This document shows positions 1 through 9,183 of a stretch of 64,000 nt of DNA, piece by piece. Below the pieces are notes generated by a model, which was not told where the DNA came from, searched no databases, and saw only the letters and a program-made list of their open reading frames with translations. The stretch covers positions 663,929-727,928 of the forward strand of contig KZ111141.1 in NCBI GenBank assembly GCA_002077045.2, given 5' to 3'. A program made the position numbers and the translations under genes. Origin of the DNA: Rachicladosporium sp. CCFEE 5018. Lineage: Eukaryota > Ascomycota > Dothideomycetes > Cladosporiales > Cladosporiaceae. Within the stretch, counting starts at the first letter, position 1; each line of letters opens with the position of its first letter.

Positions 1-1211
1 CTCCTCGCCGTCCCCACCCCAGCAACCCCCCGCTCCTGATTCTCCCCCAACCAAGGCTTCTTACTCTCCCCCAAAATCCCCTTCTCACTAAAGTAATACA
101 CAAAGTGCCCCAGGATAATCAGACAGAACGCAATAGGATACAAGTAATGAATGTGATACCCAAACACGCTCGTCCCAATCGCCACGCCCCAGAAATTCGC
201 CGTCAACAACCCAATACTGAAGAACGCCGCGCTCGCCATGCGGAAAACAATAGGTGCAAGCGAGTAGAACAACGTAAGAATGAACGTGTACCCCACAAGA
301 TAGCCAGCTATCTTGGAGTTCCAGACCGCGGCTTGAAGCGCTTCGCGGTCGAAAATCGCGGCCTGGATGCCAATGATGAACATACCCCAGAAGCTCAGCT
401 GGCCAAGAACCTCGTAGAGAGGCCGCTTGGACGTCAGGAACTCCTCGAAGACATTCGTGAAGCCGTAACAAGTCGCGCCGAGCAATGCAAAGAGGTCTCC
501 TTTCACGGCGCTAAGCGCCGGCCCGCCGTTACTCCCCGTGATGTGGTCGCTGGCGATGAGGATCCCGAGGCCGCCGCAGCAGACTAGGATGCCGATGTAT
601 GGCGCAATGTGGTAGCGGACTTTGAGGAAGATGAGCGAGATTGCCACGACGACCGCGATGGCCCAGAAGTTTATTAGCTGCGCGGAGAGGATTGTCGTGT
701 AGCGGTAAGCTAGCACGGTGAAGTAGTTTCCTTGCACATCGAAGAAAGCGAGGATGAAGTACCGCCAGCCGTCTCTGAAGACCATTTTCGCCCAGCCGGT
801 GGGGCCGTACTTGTAGATCGTCCAACTGGTGTAGATTAACGTGAGCAGAATGTAAGTGAAGAGCGTTTGGAAGGCTGGGATGTTGGTTCCGGCTATGCTA
901 AGAAGTGTAGACAGCGTGTTCGTGCCGGTCACGGCGATTGCCAGGGCCTGCGAGAGCGCGAGGACGAAGTAGAATTGCTTCGTCTTGAGGAAGGCGAAGC
1001 GGCCGGCTTTTGGCGCCTCGAGCTCGTCCGTGTTGAGAGCTGCATTGTGGTTGGAGGGATTGGAGTCTAGCATTTCGACCGCGCCGTGCTGGTTCGCATT
1101 GCGGGCGGCTAGAGAAGATTCGCCCGAGGAGCCAGTGGGTGAGTCGGATGTGCCTTTTGGTCGCACGCTGTAGTGTTCAATTGGAGTGTTCGATGCGATG
1201 TGGTCGGCCAT
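1..1211 (-). CDS. SLC35F-type (DUF914) nucleotide-sugar-like transporter, first version, 3' end cut by window edge
   Basis: Multi-pass membrane transporter of the SLC35F1/F2/F6 (DUF914) branch of the drug/metabolite transporter superfamily; the substrate is unknown. The start is the ATG at 1211, giving MADHIASNTPIEH. The reading frame stays open to the window edge and lacks only about the last ten codons that are present in the complete second version at 21716-22957. Coordinates of the two versions differ by a constant 21746 at both ends, so there is no net indel; differences are scattered substitutions. The N-terminal 75 residues are hydrophilic and are followed by about ten hydrophobic segments. 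Family membership is inferred from residue patterns such as the LINFWAI and YGFTNVFEEF stretches seen in the full copy. Confidence 0.85.
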   Translation of the reverse strand, partial: MADHIASNTPIEHYSVRPKGTSDSPTGSSGESSLAARNANQHGAVEMLDSNPSNHNAALNTDELEAPKAGRFAFLKTKQFYFVLALSQALAIAVTGTNTLSTLLSIAGTNIPAFQTLFTYILLTLIYTSWTIYKYGPTGWAKMVFRDGWRYFILAFFDVQGNYFTVLAYRYTTILSAQLINFWAIAVVVAISLIFLKVRYHIAPYIGILVCCGGLGILIASDHITGSNGGPALSAVKGDLFALLGATCYGFTNVFEEFLTSKRPLYEVLGQLSFWGMFIIGIQAAIFDREALQAAVWNSKIAGYLVGYTFILTLFYSLAPIVFRMASAAFFSIGLLTANFWGVAIGTSVFGYHIHYLYPIAFCLIILGHFVYYFSEKGILGESKKPWLGENQERGVAGVGTAR

Positions 1212-1881
1212 GATTGCACTGTGCTCGAGAGTCGTAATGCGATCAGAATGGATGCCAATGCGATGCAGAACGATGCGATAAGATGTGCACAAACGTAGGA
1301 TCTTTCCGCGTGTCTCGTGAGCGCAAGACCTCTAGAGTCGCTCACGGTTCTACCTAAGCAGAATGAGTATTAATGTTGCGGTGAATCGAAGAAGCGGAGA
1401 GTGGTGTTGCGCTCGCATACTTGAACTTTTTTGTTCTTGCCATGGTGGGGCGAGCTTGGGATCGGCGGCGCACATGGCGCGCCGCTAGGGATCTGGCCGA
1501 ATCATCGCGGTACTCGGTCCGGTAAACTATGCTTTCGGTATTCAATTAGCATGTCGTGTACATGAAGTCTGCAATCTGAGATCATTGGAAGGGAACTGGA
1601 CCGATGTTGCAGTTCTGGAAAGTTTGCTGCAGCATTGAAGGTAACAGGGGAGCTATTCCCTCCATTGATTCGATACTTGCTGTGCTTCTATCGACTTGGC
1701 CACAACAGCGACCTCGATCGTCCTGGATCGCTGAGAAGCGAATTGGCATGAGCACCTGATGATGCTCAACGCTCATCAAGCCAGGTGCCGAGCTCTCGCA
1801 ACTCCGTCGCTGTGCAGCACCGAGGCTTCTGTATCACTTCTCCGAGGCACGATGGTGTCCGCACAATGTGCAATGCGTACT
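1212..1881. other. Intergenic, shared leader then diverged sequence
   Basis: Up to about 1453 this matches 22958-23199 closely; beyond that the match to the second version becomes patchy. A 29-codon reading frame on the minus strand (1443-1354, beginning MARTKKFKYAS) lies in the putative leader of the SLC35F gene and is kept in both versions. No other gene is seen. Confidence 0.5.
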
Positions 1882-3234
1882 CTAGTCCTCCTCCTCATCG
1901 CTGTCGCAGAGATCAACGATCTCCGACTCAGCGACCTTCGCCTTCTTCCTGCCCGAGCTCTCCGAAGCGATCGTGATGTCGTTGTCTTCCGTTCCCGGTG
2001 TGCTGGCAGCCAAGGTCTCTGATCGAGCACGTTTGGACCTATCTCCCTCCTTCTTGATCTTGACCGCAGCCACCTTCTCGGCTCGGAGACGGACCACTTC
2101 CTCCATGAGCTCCGCCTGCGTCAAGCTTGCAGCATCACGCTCCTCTAGCGGCACAGGACTCGGTGTACGCTCTATAATGCCTTCGGCCACAAGCCCGCCT
2201 GTAGCATGTCAGCGATACGCGTCCTCAGCGCCTTTGGGTGACGTACGATGAGTGCGGTACTCGAAAATATACACAGCCACAGGCGCTTCTCCGTACGGGT
2301 ATGTTGCATTGACCCAGTGGTTCGTCGTGGGCTTCGCCTTTCCCAACCTGTGGCACGATCAGCACGTGGTTCGTAAGATGTCGCGTTGTGAGTCTTGCAC
2401 TCACTTCGCATGATGAGTGACCGCGCGACCCTTCAACGCCTTTTCTGGAACACCTTTGGCAGCGGCTGAGGTGAAATCGGTCGTCGTATCTAGGGAGCTG
2501 GAGGATACGTACGGTGTGTTCTATACAAGAAGCGGTAGGTGCAGATTGGCTGCTCGCCCCAAGAATACTCCACTTTTGTGCCCGGCCGACTTATGTTCGC
2601 CACTGGGACAGGTACCGCGTCACCCAAACTGTAAACCATCAGTAGGTTGCCACAGCAGGGGATATGTAGAGGCGCACCCTGCGCGGCACGAGATCGCACG
2701 ACCCTTCAGTGCCTTCTCGGGGACCTTCTTCGGGACGAGGTGCTTTTGGGTCTGCCTGCTGGGATCGCCGCTTTCGACGGAGTGATAGGTTCTGGGGCAG
2801 GCTGGATTGGAGACTTGCAACACCTATGCACCGTAAGGCGTATCTCGCCCAACTGAGAGACGCTATCCTTGGCATTAGCGCTTGGACGTGCGTCCGCTGC
2901 GACGAGGTCAGTGGTCCGTACATGCAGGCGAGGGGAGCACGACATACTCGTAGCCAACGGAGCGAACTTCAACTTCCTCCGAAACCCGCCAGTGGTGATA
3001 TCTGTAAGAGACGTGCGGACGCCCTGACGCAGCCGTGTGTAGTCGTTGAAGTAGTAGCAGATCTTCTCGCCATCGATGTACATTCGTGGCTTCGGGAGTG
3101 GCCTCAATAAAGGCCGTGGTAGTGTAACTAGCGTTCTGATCGCCTCGTACTTCTGTGTCGGCAGCGTACTCGCGGAGTGGTCGATTGTCAATGCTGACAC
3201 TAACGCTCACGCCAGGAAGGGAGTCGGCGATCAT
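1882..3234 (-). pseudogene. Chimeric, frameshifted DUF7918 locus (fusion remnant of two tandem genes)
   Basis: Reading down the minus strand, 3234-2513 matches exons 1-3 of the intact gene at 26358-25224. Exon 1 is 3234-2948, exon 2 is 2896-2678 and exon 3 is 2628-2513. From about 2500 the sequence switches to the 3' half of the neighbouring gene type (24734-23626): the end of exon 2 to 2405, exon 3 at 2347-2247 and exon 4 at 2198-1882. The order therefore has exon 2-3 material twice. Exon 1 carries a net deletion of about 62 nt near 3085, between the EATP and YIDG parts, which shifts the frame. A second shift lies in exon 2 near 2750. Splice sites and the acidic C-terminus (VDLCDSDEEED) are still recognisable. 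Either internal deletion between tandem paralogs or unequal crossing-over explains the structure. An N-terminally shortened product from the ATG at 3083 cannot be excluded, but the second shift argues against it. Confidence 0.8.
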
Positions 3235-3983
3235 GGTGTCGACCTTAGGAAACTCCCGCCGCAGTTGTAGTGCGGTTTGGCGAGATAGTCGGAGTCGCTC
3301 CCTAGGTATAGGCATGGAAGTGACTGCATGTGTATGGAAGGCTCAATGTCCAGAAGCTGCGCGGCACAGCCCAGCTCGGCAGTGAATCTCAGGCAGCTTC
3401 AAGGTGAAGTCGCGATCCAGGGACGCGCTCCTGCCTCTACTTCTCCTGATTTCTGCAAGGTGAGCAGTGCTATGATCAGCTGCGCCGTAGCATATACCAT
3501 CGCATTGCTACATGCGTGAGAGACGCGGGTCTAGAACTTCGCATCTGCCTCTAAACGCAGGGTAGTCTAAGATTCGCTGTGATGGCGATGTCTATAGGCT
3601 CGCTCACAGGAGTGTTTGAGACGTGTAGGAGCGCGATTGCTCCAGCCGCGTGATCCCGTGACCCGGCGCTTTCGAAGCGGTAGGTACCGCCCCATGTTCA
3701 AGCTTGACTGACCAGGCCAGGCGTTGGTTGGATACTTAAAGCTCATGCCTCGCGATCTTGCTTCGGTTGTTTTTACGCGTCGCCTCGTACCAAGGAAGCT
3801 CATCCGCGCACGTGTCACCACCGGCAGCAGCCCACTTTTACCTCTTTGCACGCGGCAAACCACTTTTAGTCCTTGCTTCCCCGTCGGCGCGCACTCCTGT
3901 GCAGCCGCCCTGCTGGGCCAGGCACGCATTTTGTATTGGCCTGAGGTTCATCACTCCCGGCTAAAGTGACTTTTTGTTGCATC
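3235..3983. other. Intergenic between the DUF7918 remnant and NC2-alpha
   Basis: A block from about 3350 to 3460, and then 3600 onward, matches 26485-27102 of the second version, so it is probably the upstream region of NC2-alpha. I see no gene here; the open frames on both strands lack family similarity. Confidence 0.5.
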
Positions 3984-4763
3984 ATGGCATCAAATGGTCA
4001 ATCCTCAGAATTCACGCGAAACGCTCCACGTTCACCAGATCTTTCATCGAGTACTGCACATCGACCTCAGTCACCTGATCTCTCTGGACTCGGCGCTCCT
4101 AGATTTGAGGGCGGTTACAATCCCCATCGACGGAGTTTGTTATCATCTTCATTCAGCAACGACAGCTTCGGCGCAGGCGCAAGAAGTCAACCCACCTCAG
4201 TACCACAACAATCATATCAACAACAACCGCAATTCAACATGCCACCACGGAGTCGGATGAAGTCGGAAGCCGATGTGCACATGCAGGACGCGCAACCAGG
4301 CTACCCGATCCCACCATCAAATGGCTTCTCAATGGGCCCAGACGATGCATCCTCAGGTCCCTCCGACCCAACACACGGCGTCACCCTCAAGACCTCCTTC
4401 CCAGTCGCGCGGATAAAGCGTATCATGCAAGCCGACGAGGACATTGGCAAGGTCGCCCAAGTCACGCCCCACGCCGTTAGTCGCGCCCTGGAGCTGTTCA
4501 TGATCAAGCTCATTACTGCATCTGCAGAACAGGCGCGCGGACCTGGTACGGCGTCAGGAACGAGCAAAGGGCCGCGGAGAGTGCTGGCGCAGCACATGAA
4601 GAGGGCGGTACAGCAGGACAAAACGTTCGACTTCCTGGAGGAGATCATTGGGAAAGTGCCAGATGCGCCGACGAAGGGCAAGAAGGAGGCTGGCAGTGAT
4701 TCCGATGAGGTGAAGCCGAAGAAGCGAGGGAAGAAGAGGAAGGAGTCTGGCGAGGGCGTGTGA
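3984..4763 (+). CDS. NC2-alpha / DRAP1-like histone-fold transcription corepressor (Bur6), first version
   Basis: The 259-aa product contains a histone-fold domain from about residue 138 (SFPVARIKRIMQADEDIGKV) to about 228 (EIIGKVPD), the signature of NC2-alpha/Bur6. This protein pairs with NC2-beta/Dr1, binds TBP on promoters and blocks or redistributes preinitiation complexes. The N-terminal 135 residues are Ser/Gln/Pro-rich and look disordered. The C-terminus is a basic KKRGKKRK tract resembling a nuclear localisation signal. The start is the ATG at 3984; the frame is open for six codons upstream but without an earlier ATG. No intron is needed. A near-identical second version lies at 27103-27882 with no net indel. 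Family assignment is secure; the symbol is withheld because naming varies among fungi. Confidence 0.88.
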   Translation: MASNGQSSEFTRNAPRSPDLSSSTAHRPQSPDLSGLGAPRFEGGYNPHRRSLLSSSFSNDSFGAGARSQPTSVPQQSYQQQPQFNMPPRSRMKSEADVHMQDAQPGYPIPPSNGFSMGPDDASSGPSDPTHGVTLKTSFPVARIKRIMQADEDIGKVAQVTPHAVSRALELFMIKLITASAEQARGPGTASGTSKGPRRVLAQHMKRAVQQDKTFDFLEEIIGKVPDAPTKGKKEAGSDSDEVKPKKRGKKRKESGEGV

Positions 4764-5349
4764 AGCATCGCTGCGACATCAATCGCCCTCCCTTGTACCA
4801 TCGCAAGATCTTGCTTTGGCGCCCAGGACAGGCGATCAACACAGAACACATAGACCTGCTTTTACAGCAGGCTGGGCCATCGTAAAATCAACGATCCGTG
4901 CGCGAAAAGTGCGCGCGGTCACGAGTCCGCATAGCGCAGACGTGAGTCGTCGAGCTATACACCAATGACGAGTGAGCGAGGACACCCGGACAGCTCGCCT
5001 TCAAGTGCCGACGATATCGAACAGCAAAAGCCTCTGGCAGAGCATTCACAATAAAGCCGGCGTGTGGAGCATACCGAGATGCTCTCAGCCCGAGCAGCTG
5101 CATACAACCGTGGAGGCTCTGGATTACAGCTGCAGCTTCCCCGCAGTAACACCAAATGACCGCACAGCACATAACGGACATCTTTGTCTCCAGTACGCGG
5201 CACATCACATAGCCGCGGCAGTGCTCGAACAATGTTTCCATGACATTCATGGGCCTATTTTTCCTTTCCGTCTCAAACAATATCGCAAGTAGCATTTTCT
5301 CCACCTGTCCTTGCCTTCCAATTTCATCTGCTACTCTCAACACGCGACC
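4764..5349. other. Intergenic between NC2-alpha and aldehyde dehydrogenase
   Basis: Conserved in the second version (27883-28468). A small hairpin (stem CCTGCT/AGCAGG, 5-nt loop) lies at 4855-4871 downstream of NC2-alpha and could be part of the 3' end region. No gene is recognised. Confidence 0.45.
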
Positions 5350-5996
5350 ATGTCTAACTCAAAGCATTCCCTCGACTCGCTCAAGAATCCCTCCCTCCTC
5401 CGCAAACAAGGCCTCATCAATGGCAACTGGGTCTCCGCGTCTGCCTCCCCTTCAACGTTCGATGTCGTCAACCCCGCCACCCTCGATGTCCTCGCGACGC
5501 TCCCAGAAATGAACAGCACGGACGTCAAGTTGGCTGTGGATGCCGCTCACGAGGCCTTCAAGACCTGGAAGAAGACTACGGCTCGCAGCCGCGCGAGGAT
5601 GCTGAGGAAGTGGAGTGATTTGATGTTGGCGAATCAGGAGGATCTGGCGTTGATTCTGACGCTGGAGAACGGGAAGACGTTGACGGAGGCTAAGGGAGAG
5701 GTGGTGTATGGTGCTAGCTTTTTGGAGTGGTTTGCTACGCAGGCGGAGATGACGCATGGAGAGACTGGTGGGTCCAGCAGAGTCGCGGGATGATGCGAGG
5801 GTTGAGATGCTGACGGGTGACCCAGTGCCATCTTCCAACCCGAACCAGAGGATCGTCACATTCAAGCAGCCGATAGGCGTAGCTGCCTGTCTCTGCCCTT
5901 GGAAGTACATACATCCTGTTTCTTTTTGATGTCAGCCTTCGATCATGTACTGACCCATGCGCACAGCTTCCCGATCGCCATGATAACTCGTAAATG
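5350..5996 (+). CDS. Succinate-semialdehyde dehydrogenase-like ALDH, 5' part, cut by assembly gap
   Basis: Exons: 5350-5767, 5826-5904 and 5967-5996 (open into the N run); introns of 58 and 62 nt in phases 1 and 2. The encoded part covers the N-terminal NAD(P)-binding region of an aldehyde dehydrogenase: LINGNWVSA, the ENGKTLTEAKGEV helix and PWNFPIAMITRK after splicing. These patterns fit the succinate-semialdehyde dehydrogenase group, which oxidises succinate semialdehyde to succinate in the GABA shunt. The catalytic half is missing because the contig ends inside exon 3. The last 380 bases (5617-5996) are identical to 28736-29115 and to 29216-29595, so the natural continuation is probably 29596 onward and not the Psy2 gene placed after the gap. 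Confidence 0.82.
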
Positions 5997-6096
5997 NNNN
6001 NNNNNNNNNNNNNNNNNNNNNNNNNNNNNNNNNNNNNNNNNNNNNNNNNNNNNNNNNNNNNNNNNNNNNNNNNNNNNNNNNNNNNNNNNNNNNNNN
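5997..6096. other. Assembly gap (100 N), probably a wrong join
   Basis: Exactly 100 N, the usual placeholder for unknown size. The left side is the middle of an aldehyde dehydrogenase exon; the right side is the 5' flank of an unrelated gene, and the two flanks share no sequence, unlike the other two gaps in the window. Confidence 0.95.
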
Positions 6097-6281
6097 TCGC
6101 GCCGTCAGCCTCAACGGCGCTTCTGCAGGGCGGCATCGGCAGCGCGACTGAACAGCGACAGTGAGCTGCAGCGCGATTGACTCACGCTGCCATATACACC
6201 TTCAACCCCGGCCACGCTGGTCAACATCACCCCGACGCGCCCGCGGCAGCCGGGGCCACCCACCGCGCTGACCGACGGAGC

Positions 6282-9183
6282 ATGGCCGTGCCCCCCTCGC
6301 CCATGTCCCAGGAGCGCAAGCGCGTCAAAGTCTACGAACTCAAGAACAACGACTGGTACGACCGCGGCACAGGCTTCTGCTCAGGGCAACTACAGCCGCA
6401 ATCTCCCACCGAGAACCCCGAGGCGCATGTCGTTGTACTCAGCGAAGATGAGCCAGAGCGCATGCTGCTGGAGACGAAGATCACGAAAGACGACGGCTAC
6501 CAGAAACAGCAGGACACACTGATCGTGTGGACTGAGAGCAATGGCGTGGACATGGCGTTGAGCTTTCAGGAGGCCGAGGGGTGTTCGGCTATATGGGAGT
6601 TTGTCTCTGATATTCAGACACGACTTGCTGCCTTTGCGCCGGATGGTGATCTGTCGGACGATCTGCTGGATTCTGGGCATATATTGAGTCTGCCGGAGCC
6701 GGCGTTGGGGAGGTTGGAGGACGTGGAGAACATTGTGCGACAAGCGAGCGCGACGCCACATGGGCGGGAGGCACTCATCAAATTCATTCTTAGCCCGGAG
6801 CAGCAGTATATTCTCAAGCTGGCGCCGCTGGTCGAGATGGCAGAGGATCTGGAGAGTCTATCGGATCTGCATCGTTTATGCACGATCATGAAGCACCTGA
6901 TATTGCTAAACGATTCGTCGATCATCGAGTTCGTTGTAACGGACCAGGCGATCATGGGGGTGGTGGGCGCGCTCGAGTGTAAGTAAATGCGCGGAAGGCG
7001 AGTATGCGCGCGACTTTGTGCTAATCTTTGAAACAGACGACCCTGACTTCCCCTCACATCGTGCGAACCACCGACAATACCTCTCAGACCCGACAAAGTT
7101 CAAGCAAGTCGTCGAGATCAAAGACGAGGACGTGCGAAGACGAATACACTGCACCTACCGACTTACATATCTCAAAGACGTCGTGCTGGCACGAATACTG
7201 GACGATCCTACTTTCTCTGTGCTCAATTCACTTATATTCTACAATCAAGTCGACATCATCAACTTTCTGATTCGGACGGAAGAATTTCTAGGCGAGCTTT
7301 TCAGTATATTCAATCCCGCAGAGCCCAGCCAACGAAGAAAGAAGGAAGCAGTGCTGTTCATCAAAGACTGTTGCTCGGTGAGCAAGACAATACAGGCTCA
7401 GTCGAGAGCGCAGCTGTATCATCAATTCATTGGACATGGACTGTGGCAGGTTGTAGAGTTCGCGCTGAAACATCACGATGCGGCAGTGAGAGTGGCAGGA
7501 ACAGACATTTTAGTCTCACTAATCGATCACGACCCGCATATCGTGCGAGGGCAGATCTTCAACGCCAGCAGAGAGGACAAGACGCCACTAACAGATACTC
7601 TGATCGAGTTGCTATTGATAGAAACAGATCTAGGCGTGAAGAGTCAGATGGCTGACGCTATCAAAGTGCTGCTCGATCCGGCGACGAACCAACAGCCCAT
7701 GGATATCAATCGCACACAGAACGGAGGCTTTGTGGCGAAGCAACGAGGAGCTGGTCCTCATAACACGGTACCTCCGCAAACCGATGCTTTCATCAGCAGA
7801 TTCTACGAGAATGCAGCAATGCGCCTCTTCCAGCCACTAAGAGAATTGCAATTCCGACAGTCGATGGCCGGCATGTCAGTCCACGAGACGAGCTTGTACA
7901 CTCACTTGGTCGAGATCCTGTGCTTCTTCATGCGACAACACAATTACAAGGCGAGGGCCTTCATCATTGAGCAGCACCTGCACGAGAGTGTAGCGAGATT
8001 ACTTGAGTGCCCGCAGAAGTACATCAAACTCACAGCGCTGAAGTGGTTCCGAATCACGATCGGCCTGCAAGACGAATTTCACAATCGGCAAATGATCGCC
8101 CATCGACTTTTCAACTCGGTACTAGACATTGTCTACGAGACGATGCCGCGTGACAATCTCCTCAACTCTGCTTGTTTGGAGCTGTTCGAGTTCGTCCGCT
8201 CTCACGTGAAGCAGCTAGTCGTTCATATCGTGGAGCATTATCGCGAGCGCCTCGCAGGCCTGGAGTTTGTACCAGTCTTCAAGGGTCTGATACAGAAATA
8301 TGATAACATCCAGGAAGGTCTCCTGACGAATGGCATCGATGACTCGGTTTCCACTATCGAGGGCACTCCACAACGACTGACGAACGGCTTCCACCGTTTC
8401 GCTTCTGGTCTGAAGGAAGTCGATGCTGACGAGGAGGCGTACTTCGCTAACGACGATGACCCCGATGCTGATGACGACGATGAGAACGGCCTCCCCACAG
8501 CTGCGAACACTCGAATCAACATGCCCAACGGTGCTAGCCCGGCTCGACCTCTCGTGCCGTACTCAGATGATGACGAGGATGCCATGGATATGCTGGCAGC
8601 GTCGCCAGACCGAAAAGACGATTGCTCGGATCCTACGCCTCTTGACGAACAACTCCTCGAATCACCTCCTCAACCCGAAGAAGCCGAGCGTGACCGCGGT
8701 AGAGACCGTAGACCGGTCCCTCTCGAACACAGCCCCGGCCGGCTCCAAAGTCCACCAGAGCCCATGGCCCTCAAGCGACGAAGAGAAGAAGACGAGCAAG
8801 AAGACGAGATCGGCAAGCTCATGGGCGGCGTCAAGCGACGGAACAGCTCCGCAGCATCTGTCAGCAGCACACTGCGAGAAACGACACTCAGCAACGATCA
8901 CGATCTTCCAAACGGAGTCCATGACGTTCAACCAGGCGCCAATGGAGTCTCGCACACGCATACCGGACCGTTACTTCGGAGAAAGGGCAGTCTCAAGACG
9001 AGGAATGAAGGCATAGTCATGAAAGTCAAGAGGGAGGAGTACGCTGTGAAGCGGGAGCCGAACGTGCAGTCTGTGTATCTTGATGGCGGGGACGACGAGG
9101 AACAGCATGAGTTGCTAGCTAAGGAGGCAAAGCACGAGGAGTGCGAGGAGGAGAAGGTAGACAGCGGAGGCGGTGAAGGCTGA
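6282..9183 (+). CDS. PSY2: Serine/threonine-protein phosphatase 4 regulatory subunit 3 (SMEK/Psy2 family)
   Basis: Two exons, 6282-6978 and 7037-9183, with a 58-nt phase-1 intron, encode about 947 aa. An EVH1/PH-like domain covers roughly residues 10-115 (KRVKVYELKNNDWYDRGTG). It is followed by the SMK-1 domain (about 160-360), spanning the splice at LEY|DPDFPSHRANHRQYL, and then armadillo-like helices such as FIKDCCSVSKTIQ. The C-terminal 250 residues are acidic and charged, with basic clusters (KRRREED, GGVKRRN) typical of nuclear localisation. Psy2 targets the PP4 catalytic subunit to substrates in DNA-damage signalling and transcription control. The ATG at 6282 is chosen because upstream in-frame sequence has only a TTG; an ATG at 6303 is an alternative. 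The gene lies 185 bp after an assembly gap, so its true upstream neighbour is uncertain. Confidence 0.9.

Noticed and set aside
105..587. 160-codon plus-strand open frame antisense to the transporter, also present at 21851-22333
   Set aside because: It mirrors the transporter coding frame, its product is very polar with no family resemblance, and its conservation follows from that of the sense gene.
1882..3083. Functional shortened DUF7918 protein from the ATG at 3083
   Set aside because: A second frame change in exon 2 would still stop it, so a functional product is unlikely.
4972..5292. 106-codon frame between NC2-alpha and ALDH, also at 28091-28411
   Set aside because: Starts at GTG, resembles no family, and several other frames overlap it; conservation between the two versions is no stronger than in the surrounding non-coding sequence.
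1..5996. Simple segmental duplication within one chromosome as the explanation for the repeated block
   Set aside because: Not excluded, but the identical contig end points and the shared 380-bp overlap with the third contig fit two alternative versions of one locus much better.
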